A program made the translations under genes and the position numbers. 42,033 nt of DNA from NCBI GenBank assembly GCA_012718885.1, contig JAAYBK010000377.1, positions 1 through 42,033 of the forward strand. The letters run 5' to 3'. The first letter of the stretch is position 1. The number at the start of each line of letters is the position of its first letter. This DNA comes from Ruminococcus sp. (GTDB lineage: Bacteria; Bacillota; Clostridia; Oscillospirales; Ruminococcaceae). This document shows, piece after piece, positions 18,103 to 26,429 of the stretch. The notes under the pieces were generated by a model. The model searched no databases, was not told where the DNA came from, and was given only the letters and a program-made list of their open reading frames with translations.

Positions 18103-19197
18103 ATGAAAAAACTTTTAGCTACATTATGTGCACTCACACTCACACTTTCACTTGCTGCCTGTGGGGATAAGGACAGCAGCTCGGAGAAGAACAGCAGCAA
18201 GAGCAGTTCTGCTTCATCAAAGGATGAAAGCAGCAGCAATATCACTCCGGAGCAAGAAGCCGAAGTCTTTGAAGAGATCGCAAGAACATATACTGTCAGC
18301 GGATACACATCATCCGGTGATGTTCCCGAAAAATTCAAAGACATGGAAAAATATAAGGATAAACTCAATGAAGAGGGCGGAGTTACCATAACCAAAGACG
18401 GGGTACTTCATATTGACGGAGAAGAATATCAGCTCACAGCACAAAAGGTCGAATACAATCCTAAATACGAATATGAAGGCAAAACGATAACCTGCGGTGT
18501 GACCGGCTGTGACTTTTCACTCAAAGGCTTTGAACACAATATAAATACCGTTTCAAAAGACTATGAAGGCTATGCTGCACTGAATTATTGGGAATTTCCT
18601 TCTTATACTGAGTATGACGGACGCAATCATTATGGTACTACAGGAATACAGCTTTTTTACAGCCCGAAAGGCTCATCACTTACTACGATATCATTAATGC
18701 TCAGCTGCGATTATGTTAAAACTATTGATCTAGATCCATTGACAGATGAGATCAAAGCAGATGCTTTTCAGTGTCTCGCCGGCGAATACACCTATCGCAG
18801 CGGATATTTTGAAGATGAAAGCTGTTCTATCAAAAGATATGCTGATCCTTCCAGCGACGAAGTAAAGAAGATATTTAAGGATGACCCTGTTACTATATCT
18901 GAAGACGGTGTGCTTCACTTCGATGGTAAGGACTATCAGCTCGAATATCAAATTTTTAAAACAGACGAAGCAATATTCTGCGTTGAAGGGAACGGTTGTT
19001 CCGCAATTCGCGATGGTTTCGGCTTCGACGGAGTAGGCGCAAAGGATTACTCAGGAGTAGTTTTTATAGAGTCAAGCGACTTTGATATAGACTATGATGG
19101 TGATAAGATCACTATTGAAGCAATCGAGATAAACATTAAAGATGATAATTCAGAAGAATCTTGTCTCACCTTGAATTTCGACCATGTAATAAACTGA
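18103..19197 (+). CDS. putative lipoprotein, first of a tandem pair
   Basis: 364 residues with a clear type II signal peptide ending in lipobox LAAC at about residues 17-20, then a Ser/Lys linker to about residue 45. The mature part contains two related repeats of roughly 150 residues, each with the signature [E/K]-D-G-V-L-H-x-[D/E]-G-x-[E/D]-Y-Q-L (about residues 98-110 and 267-279). ATG 18103 is chosen over an earlier in-frame ATG (18043) because TTGGAGG precedes it and the signal peptide starts there. The next gene is a paralogue with an identical ribosome-binding segment, so the pair arose by duplication. Function unknown; probably a cell-surface protein. Confidence 0.85.
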   Translation: MKKLLATLCALTLTLSLAACGDKDSSSEKNSSKSSSASSKDESSSNITPEQEAEVFEEIARTYTVSGYTSSGDVPEKFKDMEKYKDKLNEEGGVTITKDGVLHIDGEEYQLTAQKVEYNPKYEYEGKTITCGVTGCDFSLKGFEHNINTVSKDYEGYAALNYWEFPSYTEYDGRNHYGTTGIQLFYSPKGSSLTTISLMLSCDYVKTIDLDPLTDEIKADAFQCLAGEYTYRSGYFEDESCSIKRYADPSSDEVKKIFKDDPVTISEDGVLHFDGKDYQLEYQIFKTDEAIFCVEGNGCSAIRDGFGFDGVGAKDYSGVVFIESSDFDIDYDGDKITIEAIEINIKDDNSEESCLTLNFDHVIN

Positions 19198-19221
19198 ATA
19201 AAAAATTATTGGAGGACTACC

Positions 19222-20349
19222 ATGAAAAAAATATTAGCTGCATTATGTGCACTCACACTCACACTTTCACTCGCTGCCTGCGGGGACAAGGACTGCAGCT
19301 CAGAAAAGAAGAACAGCAAGAACAGCTCTTCTTCCTCTGAGAAAAAGTATAATGAAAATGACGATGACGGCAGTGAGATCAGTGCAGATGATGCAAGGAA
19401 CAGCGAGATAAGCGAAGAAGAAGAGGCAAAGGCCTTTGAGAAGATCGCCGGAGAATACTATATGACAGGATACGGCACAAGCGGAAATGTCCCTGAGAAA
19501 TTCGAGGATATGTATGTGTATCAGGATACCGTCAACGAGGAAGGCGTGACCATATCAAAGGACGGCGTTCTCCATATCGAAGGCGAGGACTATCAGCTCC
19601 TGGCTCAGAAGATCGAGGATGAAAAGATCATCTTCAGCATCAAAGGCAGCGGCTTCTCACTCAAGGAATACGAAAAGTCTTTCAACGGTGCTTCAAAGAA
19701 CTATGACGGATTCGCCGTACTTGAATACACCGAGCAGCCTATATCATCTGACGGTGAAATAATCGACAAATATGTTGATCTCAGTCTCAAATACAACGTA
19801 AAGGGCAGCAGATCCACCTTTGTATCCATAGCACTTGGCACCAACAAGCCTGACAAGAACTACAAGGATCCGCTTACTGACGAACAAAAAGCAGAGGCTC
19901 TCAAGGCTATCGCCGGAAACTATACATTCAGCTACGGAATGACGAACAATTCCGAAAACTCTATCGAAAGATACAAGGATCCTTCCAGCGATGAAGTGAA
20001 GAAAATATTTGAGGACGATCCTGTTACAATAACTGAGGACGGCGTTCTCCACTTTGACGGCAAGGACTATCAGCTTGAAGTTCAGGAATTCAGCAAAGAA
20101 GAAGATGACTTCGGCGAAAATGGCGTATTCAGCGTTGAAGGCTGCGGCTTCTCACTCAAGGAGTACAAGCACGGTATAGGCCTTGACGTATCATCAAAGG
20201 ATTATGCCGGCGCTGCTCTTGTAAAGTACAGCGTTTCAACATGGACTCTCTTTGACGAGACAACAGAAACAAGCTCGATAACCGTATACGTTACAGACAA
20301 TACATCAGAATCAGCTCAGGTATCATTTGAATTTGAGCGTGAAGACTAA
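19222..20349 (+). CDS. putative lipoprotein, second of a tandem pair
   Basis: 375 residues, paralogous to the preceding gene over its whole length. The signal peptide is almost identical (lipobox LAAC at about residues 17-20), followed by a longer, more acidic Ser/Asp/Glu linker to about residue 65, then the same two internal repeats with the DGVLHxxGxxYQL signature. The 18 bases before the ATG, TATTGGAGGACTACC with flanks, are shared with the first copy. There are 24 bases between the genes. Codon use is more GC-rich and regular than in the first copy, which looks more AT-rich in its second half, so the two have diverged at different rates. Role unknown. Confidence 0.85.
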   Translation: MKKILAALCALTLTLSLAACGDKDCSSEKKNSKNSSSSSEKKYNENDDDGSEISADDARNSEISEEEEAKAFEKIAGEYYMTGYGTSGNVPEKFEDMYVYQDTVNEEGVTISKDGVLHIEGEDYQLLAQKIEDEKIIFSIKGSGFSLKEYEKSFNGASKNYDGFAVLEYTEQPISSDGEIIDKYVDLSLKYNVKGSRSTFVSIALGTNKPDKNYKDPLTDEQKAEALKAIAGNYTFSYGMTNNSENSIERYKDPSSDEVKKIFEDDPVTITEDGVLHFDGKDYQLEVQEFSKEEDDFGENGVFSVEGCGFSLKEYKHGIGLDVSSKDYAGAALVKYSVSTWTLFDETTETSSITVYVTDNTSESAQVSFEFERED

Positions 20350-20369
20350 ATAACAAGGAGGAATCTTCA

Positions 20370-20747
20370 ATGATAAAGATACATACAGAAAAAGCTCCCG
20401 CAGCAGTGGGACCATACTCACAGGCAGTAGTTTCAAACGGAATGGTCTACACCAGCGGCCAGATTGCTATCGATCCTGCCACTAATTCCGTAAGAGCAGA
20501 GACTATCGAGGATCAGACCGAACAGGTAATGAAGAACTTAGGACAAATACTCCGCACAGCAGGCTCATCTTTCGAGAAGGCTGTTAAGACCACCTGCTTT
20601 CTCGCTGATATGAACGACTTTGCAAAGTTCAACGAGGTATACGCAAAATACTTCACAAACCTTCCGGCAAGAAGCTGTGTTGCAGTAAAGACTCTTCCGA
20701 AGAACGTTCTCGTCGAGGTGGAGGTCATCGCTGAAAGCAGCCTGTAA
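20370..20747 (+). CDS. ridA: RidA-family enamine/imine deaminase
   Basis: 125 residues, the standard length of the trimeric YjgF/YER057c/UK114 family. RidA hydrolyses reactive enamines and imines, such as 2-aminoacrylate made by threonine dehydratase, and so protects PLP enzymes including IlvE. Signatures: APAAVGPYSQAV at about residues 9-20, YTSGQIAIDP, and the C-terminal PARSCVAVKTLPKN-VLVEVEVIA with the carboxylate-binding Arg. AAGGAGG lies upstream. The short distance from the BCAA cluster fits its protective role, although two lipoprotein genes and an ATPase gene intervene. Confidence 0.94.
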   Translation: MIKIHTEKAPAAVGPYSQAVVSNGMVYTSGQIAIDPATNSVRAETIEDQTEQVMKNLGQILRTAGSSFEKAVKTTCFLADMNDFAKFNEVYAKYFTNLPARSCVAVKTLPKNVLVEVEVIAESSL

Positions 20748-20800
20748 AATGCAGGTCACTAACAGGGGTTATCACGGAGAGATAAATAAGGAGAATTATT

Positions 20801-21733
20801 ATGAATGTACATGAATTACAGGAGGCAGTCCTCAAGCTCAAAAAGGAGACAAATACCGCTATTCTCGCCCACAGCTACCAGGCAAGGGAAATAGTGGAGA
20901 TAGCCGACTTCACCGGCGACAGCTACAAGCTCAGTGTTGACGCAACAAAAACAGACGCTAAGAACATCCTCTTCTGCGGAGTACACTTCATGGCTGAAAC
21001 AGCAAAAATGCTCTCGCCTCAGAAAAGAGTATATCTTGCCAACAGAGAAGCAGGCTGCCCTATGGCTGAACAGATGGACAGGGAGATGATATCCGCTCTC
21101 CGTGAAGCAGAGCCGGACAGAACTGTCGTTGCATATATCAACACTACAGCCTCACTCAAGGCTGTCTGCGACGTATGTGTTACCTCATCCAGTGCCCTGA
21201 AGATAGTGAAGGCGCTGGACGCTGAAAAGATACTCTTCATCCCGGACTGCAATCTTGGAGACTACGTGAAGAGAAACTGCCCCGACAAGGATATAAAACT
21301 CCTTCAGGGCGGATGTCCTACCCACGCAAAGGTAACTGTTGCTGAAGTTATGAAAGCTAAGGAAGAGCATCCCGGCGCACTTTTCCTCGTTCATCCTGAA
21401 TGTCAGCCAAAGGTAGTTGCTCTCGCAGACTATGTCGGCTCCACATCAGGCATTATGGACTACGCAAGAAAGTCAGGCGCAAAGGAATTCATCATCGGCA
21501 CAGAGACTTCTATTGCCGAGCACTTGCAGTATGAATGTCCCGAGAAGAGATTCTATCCTGTGACCAAGGACATAATGTGCCATAATATGAAGATAACGAC
21601 TCTCCCCGATGTATACCGTTCGCTCCTGGGCATTGCCGGAAAGAACGGCGAAGCATTTGAGATACTCATGGATGATGAGCTCATCGCACAGGCCAAAAAA
21701 TGCATTGATGAAATGATAAGGCTCGGCGGCTGA
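20801..21733 (+). CDS. nadA: quinolinate synthase A
   Basis: 310 residues, matching bacterial NadA. It condenses iminoaspartate with dihydroxyacetone phosphate to quinolinate for NAD synthesis, using a [4Fe-4S] cluster with three Cys ligands. Visible motifs: AHSYQAREIVEIADFTGDSY at about residues 23-42, the CGVHFMAETAKML segment with the first Cys, the NTTA...CVTSSSA segment, HPEC, GTETSIAEHLQYECP and the final Cys in DIMCHNMK. Three pseudo-duplicated domains are as expected. AAGGAG precedes the ATG. nadB and nadC are not in the window. The next gene, hydE, starts 1 base after the stop, so the two are co-transcribed. Confidence 0.95.
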   Translation: MNVHELQEAVLKLKKETNTAILAHSYQAREIVEIADFTGDSYKLSVDATKTDAKNILFCGVHFMAETAKMLSPQKRVYLANREAGCPMAEQMDREMISALREAEPDRTVVAYINTTASLKAVCDVCVTSSSALKIVKALDAEKILFIPDCNLGDYVKRNCPDKDIKLLQGGCPTHAKVTVAEVMKAKEEHPGALFLVHPECQPKVVALADYVGSTSGIMDYARKSGAKEFIIGTETSIAEHLQYECPEKRFYPVTKDIMCHNMKITTLPDVYRSLLGIAGKNGEAFEILMDDELIAQAKKCIDEMIRLGG

Positions 21734-21734
21734 T

Positions 21735-22784
21735 ATGACAGAGATCGTTGCAAAGCTTTATGATACCGGCAGTCTCTCTGATGAAGAGTTAAAGCGCCTC
21801 ATCGAAACAGACGACAAGGCTGCCGCTGAACTTCTGAAAAAGTATGCGGATGAAACAAGGAGGAAATACTACGGCACAAAGGTATTCCTCCGGGGACTTA
21901 TAGAAATATCCTCCTACTGCCGGAACGACTGCATCTACTGCGGTATACGCCGCAGCAACAAGGACGCTGACCGCTACAGGCTCAGCCGTGAGGATATATT
22001 CGCCTGCTGCGAGAACGGCTACGAGCTGGGCTTCCGCACATTCGTGATGCAGGGCGGAGAGGATATGTACTTCTCCGACGAGATCATCATCCCGATCATA
22101 TCCGAGATAAGGGAGAAATATCCGGACTGCGCCATAACCCTTTCGCTGGGAGAGCGCTCCTATGAAAGCTATAAGCGTATGAAGGAGGCCGGCGCAGACC
22201 GCTATCTGCTCAGACATGAGGCCGCCTCGGAGGAGCTCTACAGAAAGCTCCATCCGGCTGAGATGAGTCTTAAAAACCGAAAGGAATGTCTCTTTGCGCT
22301 CCGTGAGCTGGGCTATCAGGTGGGTGCAGGCTTTATGGTGGGCGCACCCTATCAGACCACAGACCATATCATCGCTGACCTGCGCTTCCTTCAGGAGCTC
22401 CGTCCGCAGATGATAGGAATAGGTCCCTTCGTTCCTCACCACAGCACCCCCTTTGCTGACGAAAAGGGAGGAACTCTTGAACTGACGCTGAGACTTCTGG
22501 GTATACTGCGTCTGATGTTCCCGAAGGTGCTGCTCCCTGCCACTACAGCCCTTGGCACTATCGCTCCCAATGGCCGTGAACTGGGACTGATGACGGGCTG
22601 CAATGTGGTGATGCCCAATCTTTCTCCTGTAAGGGTAAGGAAGAAATATGACCTGTACGACAACAAGATATGCACCGGCGAGGAGGCGGCAGAATGCCGG
22701 GGATGTCTCCAGCGCCGTATCGAATCCGCAGGATATACCGTCGCCAATGAGCGAGGTGACTATATAAACGATAATCCGATATAA
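21735..22784 (+). CDS. hydE: [FeFe] hydrogenase maturase HydE, radical SAM
   Basis: 349 residues. HydE acts on the cysteine-iron precursor during H-cluster assembly of [FeFe] hydrogenase. The radical SAM motif CRNDCIYC (C62, C66, C69) is followed by GIRRSNKDADRYRLSREDI, the signature distinguishing HydE from BioB and PylB. FVMQGGEDMYFSDE, LSLGERSYESY and IGPFVPHHSTP are further HydE-type stretches. No HydF, HydG or hydrogenase is in the window. It lies between nadA (1 base away) and a pair of U32-like proteins (10 bases), so it may be transcribed as part of that group. A paralogue with a different substrate remains possible. Confidence 0.88.
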   Translation: MTEIVAKLYDTGSLSDEELKRLIETDDKAAAELLKKYADETRRKYYGTKVFLRGLIEISSYCRNDCIYCGIRRSNKDADRYRLSREDIFACCENGYELGFRTFVMQGGEDMYFSDEIIIPIISEIREKYPDCAITLSLGERSYESYKRMKEAGADRYLLRHEAASEELYRKLHPAEMSLKNRKECLFALRELGYQVGAGFMVGAPYQTTDHIIADLRFLQELRPQMIGIGPFVPHHSTPFADEKGGTLELTLRLLGILRLMFPKVLLPATTALGTIAPNGRELGLMTGCNVVMPNLSPVRVRKKYDLYDNKICTGEEAAECRGCLQRRIESAGYTVANERGDYINDNPI

Positions 22785-22794
22785 GGAGCAGACC

Positions 22795-23733
22795 ATGAGA
22801 GTACGATTCCATCTGCCTGATTTTTCAGGCAATTTCAAGCTTAACTATATGTTTTCCGAGCTTCTGAAGCACCGTCCGGAGTTCTTCCGTGAGGGTGTGG
22901 AGATAGCTTCCTTCTACGGTGTTTTCCCGCCATGTCTCTGGAACGGAGGAAGAACTCAGGGCGGCATGACCGACAAGAATTTCATCAAGAATGTCATCAA
23001 GGTATTCAACGACAAGGGAATACCGCTGAGATATACCTTCACCAACATGATGCTGGAGAAAAAACACCTCAGCGATGACCGCTGCAACATGATACTCAAC
23101 CTGTCCAACAACGGACTGAACGAGGCTATCGTCGCCTCCCCCGTACTTGAGGACTATCTGAGAAGGAACTACCCAAAATTCAAGCTTACAAGCTCCACCT
23201 GCAAGCGACTCAATACTGAGGAGGCTCTTCTGGCCGAGCTGGAAAAGGATTACCATATCGTTGTCATTGACTACGATTTCAACAACCGCTTCGACATCCT
23301 TGAAAAGCTCCCGCGCAAAAAGGATATCGAATTTCTGGTAAATGCCTGCTGCGAGCCTGACTGTCCAAGAAGGATAGAGCATTACAAGTCCATAGGCGAA
23401 CAGCAGATAGCATACTGCGAGCATATCAAAAAGCACCCCAACCTCCCATTTGACATTGAAAAGCACGATCCGAAGAATTTCCGTGCCTGTCCGTATTCAC
23501 AGCGCGGTATCTTTGAGATACGCGGCCTGAGAACTCACATCTCTCCGGATGATATCTGGGAGAAATACGTTCCCATGGGATTTGAGCAGTTCAAGATCGA
23601 GGGCCGTACCGCAAGCCCTCTCAATGTGCTTGAAACATATATGTATTACATGGCTAAACCTGAATGCCGTGACGAAGCCCGCTTCACCCTGCTCAAGGGA
23701 ATGGAGAATTCAAGGGCGCTGACATTCAACTAA
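22795..23733 (+). CDS. U32-like TIM-barrel protein, first of a tandem pair
   Basis: 312 residues with the U32 (collagenase-like/UbiU-type) signature near the C terminus, FEQFKIEGRT at residues 263-272, where family members have SFKIEGR. Fe-S-type cysteines stand at VNACCEPDCPRR (C185, C186, C190), with further Cys in FRACPYS and KPEC; all are kept in the next gene. No signal peptide, so it is cytoplasmic. U32 proteins of the UbiU, UbiV, TrhP and RlhA type are Fe-S or hydroxylation factors rather than true proteases, so protease activity should not be assumed. The substrate is unknown. It follows hydE by 10 bases with AAGGAG upstream. Confidence 0.75.
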   Translation: MRVRFHLPDFSGNFKLNYMFSELLKHRPEFFREGVEIASFYGVFPPCLWNGGRTQGGMTDKNFIKNVIKVFNDKGIPLRYTFTNMMLEKKHLSDDRCNMILNLSNNGLNEAIVASPVLEDYLRRNYPKFKLTSSTCKRLNTEEALLAELEKDYHIVVIDYDFNNRFDILEKLPRKKDIEFLVNACCEPDCPRRIEHYKSIGEQQIAYCEHIKKHPNLPFDIEKHDPKNFRACPYSQRGIFEIRGLRTHISPDDIWEKYVPMGFEQFKIEGRTASPLNVLETYMYYMAKPECRDEARFTLLKGMENSRALTFN

Positions 23734-23746
23734 AAGGAGGCATAAT

Positions 23747-24706
23747 ATGAGAGTTCGTTTTCATCTTCCGGACTTTACTCAGCATTTCATGTTCAATATC
23801 ATCTTCTCCGAAATGCTGAAGAACAAACCGGAATTATTCCGTGAGGGAGTAGAGATAGCTTCCGTATACGGTACATTCCCCCCTGCAATATGGAACGGCG
23901 GACGCTTTTCTGCCGGAAAGTGCGACAAGAGCTTCATCAAGCAGGTTATAAATGAGTTCAATAAGCGTGGGATACCTCTCCGCTTCACCTTCACAAATCC
24001 TGTACTGGAAAAGAAGCACGTTCACGATGAATACTGCAATATGATAATGCACCTTGCAGACAACGGCATGAACGAGGTCATTGTTGCTTCTCCCATACTT
24101 GAAGACTATATCCGCAATACATATCCGAATTACAAGATAACCAGCTCCACCTGCAAGCGTATAACCGATCCGGAAAAGATGTACGAAGAGGTGAGCAAGG
24201 ATTATCATATCGTTGTCATAGACTATGACCTGAACAATCAGTTCGATATCCTTGAAAAAATACCGGATAAGAAGAAGTGCGAGCTGCTGGTAAATGCCTG
24301 CTGCAATCCGGGCTGCAAATTCCGTTCAGATCATTACAAGATGATAGGCGCTGAGACGCTGGCCTATGCTGAGCACATGAAGAAGGCTCCCGGCGTTAGC
24401 TTCGATTTCAAGCTCCCTCCGAAATACGCTCAGTATGTCAAGGAAGAGGTCGAACAGTGCCAGTGCATGAACAGAGCAGTATTCGAGATAAAGAATATGC
24501 GTACTCATATAAGCCCTGAGGCTATATGGGAGAAGTATGTACCTATGGGCTTCGAGCAGTTCAAGATCGAGGGACGTACTATCGAGCTCTTCAATCTGGT
24601 CGAGCACTATATGTATTATATGATAAAGCCGGAATGTCGTGACGAAGCAAGACTTCTCTTCCTCACAAGACTGAAAAGACAGGATGTAATAGACGCCCCA
24701 TTCTGA
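23747..24706 (+). CDS. U32-like TIM-barrel protein, second of a tandem pair
   Basis: 319 residues, paralogous to the upstream gene from the first residue (MRVRFHLPDF is identical). It keeps the cysteines C185, C186 and C190 (VNACCNPGC), a CxC in EQCQCMNRA where the first copy has FRACPYS, the final KPECRDEA, and FEQFKIEGRT at residues 269-278. An insertion of about 7 residues precedes the CxC. The pair of similar but distinct U32-like subunits recalls the UbiU/UbiV heterodimer, in which each partner carries a [4Fe-4S] cluster. That comparison is structural analogy, not proof of function. AAAAGGAGG lies just upstream and the gap to the first copy is 13 bases. Confidence 0.75.
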   Translation: MRVRFHLPDFTQHFMFNIIFSEMLKNKPELFREGVEIASVYGTFPPAIWNGGRFSAGKCDKSFIKQVINEFNKRGIPLRFTFTNPVLEKKHVHDEYCNMIMHLADNGMNEVIVASPILEDYIRNTYPNYKITSSTCKRITDPEKMYEEVSKDYHIVVIDYDLNNQFDILEKIPDKKKCELLVNACCNPGCKFRSDHYKMIGAETLAYAEHMKKAPGVSFDFKLPPKYAQYVKEEVEQCQCMNRAVFEIKNMRTHISPEAIWEKYVPMGFEQFKIEGRTIELFNLVEHYMYYMIKPECRDEARLLFLTRLKRQDVIDAPF

Positions 24707-24724
24707 TAAAAGGAGTTGACCTAT

Positions 24725-26227
24725 ATGAGAGCAGCAGCAGTATTCAGCGACAATATGGTGCTCCAGCGCCGCAGGCCGGTGCGTATCTTCGGCACCTGCG
24801 CCAGGCATCAGGGAGACATAACGGTAAGTATACCGGAACTGGATGTATCCGCAAAGGCACTTATCAGCGGTAAAAAATGGGAGGCTGTCCTGCCGCCTAT
24901 GGAAGCTGTTGAAAGCTGTACCCTTGAGCTGATATCCGGAGCAGTCAGGAAGAAATTCGTGAATGTAGCCGTAGGAGAGGTATGGCTTGCCGGCGGTCAG
25001 TCAAATATGGAGTTCGAACTCCAGAACGAGCTCAACGGCAGCAAGGCTCTTGCTGAATGTAAGGATGAGAACGTCAGGTTCTACTATACTCCCAAATGTG
25101 AGATGCTGAATGAAAAGCTGCTCAGCTCCGAAAGGAACACCTGCTGGGGACTTCCCTCGGAGGAGGGCGCCCGTGCATGGTCTGCGGTAGGATATTATTT
25201 TGCAAAGGAGCTCAGCCGCCGCCTTGGAGTCACTGTAGGCGTTATCGGCTGCAACTGGGGCGGCACCTCCGCCTCAGCATGGATCCCTCGTGAGGCTCTT
25301 GAGCGCGACAGCCGAATACGTCCGTATATAGACGAGTATGACAAGGCAATAGAAGGCAAGTCTCCGGAGGAAATGATAGCGGAGTACGAGGAGTACGGCC
25401 GCTACCAGTGGGGCTGGCAGCAAAGACAGCAGCAGCTCTGTGATGAAAGGCCGGATGTGTCCTGGGCGGAAATACTGGAGATATGCGGGGAGAACCGCTT
25501 CCCCGGTCCGGCAGGGATAATGAATCCCATGCGTCCCTGCGGACTGCATGAAACGATGATAAGCCGCATCGCTCCCTATACTCTCGGCGGCGTGATCTAC
25601 TATCAGGGCGAATCCGACGACACCAGACCTGACACCTATGAAGTGCTGATGAAAGCCCTCATAGACCAGTGGCGCCGTGACTGGAAGGATAATGAGCTGC
25701 CCTTCCTTATGGTACAGCTTCCCATGCACCGCTATGCGAACGAGCCGGATACAAAGAGCTGGCCTGTGATACGTGAGGCACAGATGAACGTGTTCAGGAC
25801 GGTAAAGAATACAGGGCTTGCCGTAGCACTTGACTGCGGAGAATTTGACGAGATACACCCGAAGGAAAAAGCTGTTATCGCTCACAGACTGTATCTTCAG
25901 GCATTGTCCGAGGTATACGGACTTGCCGGCCGTGAGGATACGCTGTCGCCGTTATTCAGCTATGCAGTGAACGGAAATGGCAGAATACGGCTGTATTTTG
26001 ACAACTGCTCCGGATTTGAGGCGACTGGTGAGATCAACGGATTTGAAGTATCAGGTGCAGACGGAAGACTTGTTCCGGCTGAGGCTGAGATTGACGGAAA
26101 CACGATCATTCTCAGGGCGGATATAGAAGCGCCGCTCACGGAAGTGCGTTATAAGTGGACTAATTATGCAGATGTCGAGCTTTACGGAAAGAACGGGCTT
26201 CCTGTACCGACTTTCCGAAAAAAATAA
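24725..26227 (+). CDS. sialate O-acetylesterase-like SGNH hydrolase
   Basis: 500 residues. SGNH block I is WLAGGQSNMEFEL with the nucleophile Ser93 in GQSNM. Block III is GVIYYQGESDD. The catalytic Asp/His pair appears as DEIHP (D375, H378). VIGCNWGGTSASAWIPREAL is also typical of sialate O-acetylesterase and glycan acetylesterase relatives. No signal peptide is visible, so it probably acts on imported or intracellular oligosaccharides; relatives remove acetyl groups from sialic acid or xylan. ATG 24725 is preferred over a TTG at 24716 because AGGAG (24711-24715) lies 9 bases before it. It ends in a large terminator. Confidence 0.88.
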   Translation: MRAAAVFSDNMVLQRRRPVRIFGTCARHQGDITVSIPELDVSAKALISGKKWEAVLPPMEAVESCTLELISGAVRKKFVNVAVGEVWLAGGQSNMEFELQNELNGSKALAECKDENVRFYYTPKCEMLNEKLLSSERNTCWGLPSEEGARAWSAVGYYFAKELSRRLGVTVGVIGCNWGGTSASAWIPREALERDSRIRPYIDEYDKAIEGKSPEEMIAEYEEYGRYQWGWQQRQQQLCDERPDVSWAEILEICGENRFPGPAGIMNPMRPCGLHETMISRIAPYTLGGVIYYQGESDDTRPDTYEVLMKALIDQWRRDWKDNELPFLMVQLPMHRYANEPDTKSWPVIREAQMNVFRTVKNTGLAVALDCGEFDEIHPKEKAVIAHRLYLQALSEVYGLAGREDTLSPLFSYAVNGNGRIRLYFDNCSGFEATGEINGFEVSGADGRLVPAEAEIDGNTIILRADIEAPLTEVRYKWTNYADVELYGKNGLPVPTFRKK

Positions 26228-26235
26228 ATTAAAAC

Positions 26236-26316
26236 GCCGAAGGCGGCAAATAATGGGGTCCCAAAGGGGATATAATCCCTCTGACTCCATGTATCTTGCC
26301 GCCTCCGGCTTTTTTT
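26236..26316 (+). terminator. terminator made from a divergent copy (copy 2) of the structured element
   Basis: GCCGAAGGCGGCAA (26236-26249) pairs with TTGCCGCCTCCGGC (26296-26309) with a single A-C mismatch, followed by seven T residues. Inside the loop GGGGTC pairs with GACTCC, and AGGGGAT with ATCCCT. The left part (CGCCGAAGGCGGCAAATAAT and the CCAAAGGG segment) matches the start of the copies at 13769 and 29863, so this looks like a shortened relative that serves as a transcription terminator. Confidence 0.75.
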
Positions 26317-26429
26317 ATTTTTTCAAAAAAATTTTTGAGATTTTTGTCCGATTCCCTTTTCAGCCTCCGAGTGTATGTAGTGTAAAGGCTGACACAGCCA
26401 AAAAAGAAATACTTATAGGAGTGACAAAT

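Noticed and set aside
21789-22838. 349-codon open frame on the minus strand.
   Set aside because: It is antisense to hydE, which has an intact radical SAM motif. No recognisable protein features.
22795-24706. Calling the U32-like pair collagenases or peptidases.
   Set aside because: The U32 label is historical; characterised relatives of this cysteine-bearing type act as Fe-S-dependent hydroxylation or RNA-modification factors, and no protease catalytic residues can be pointed to here.
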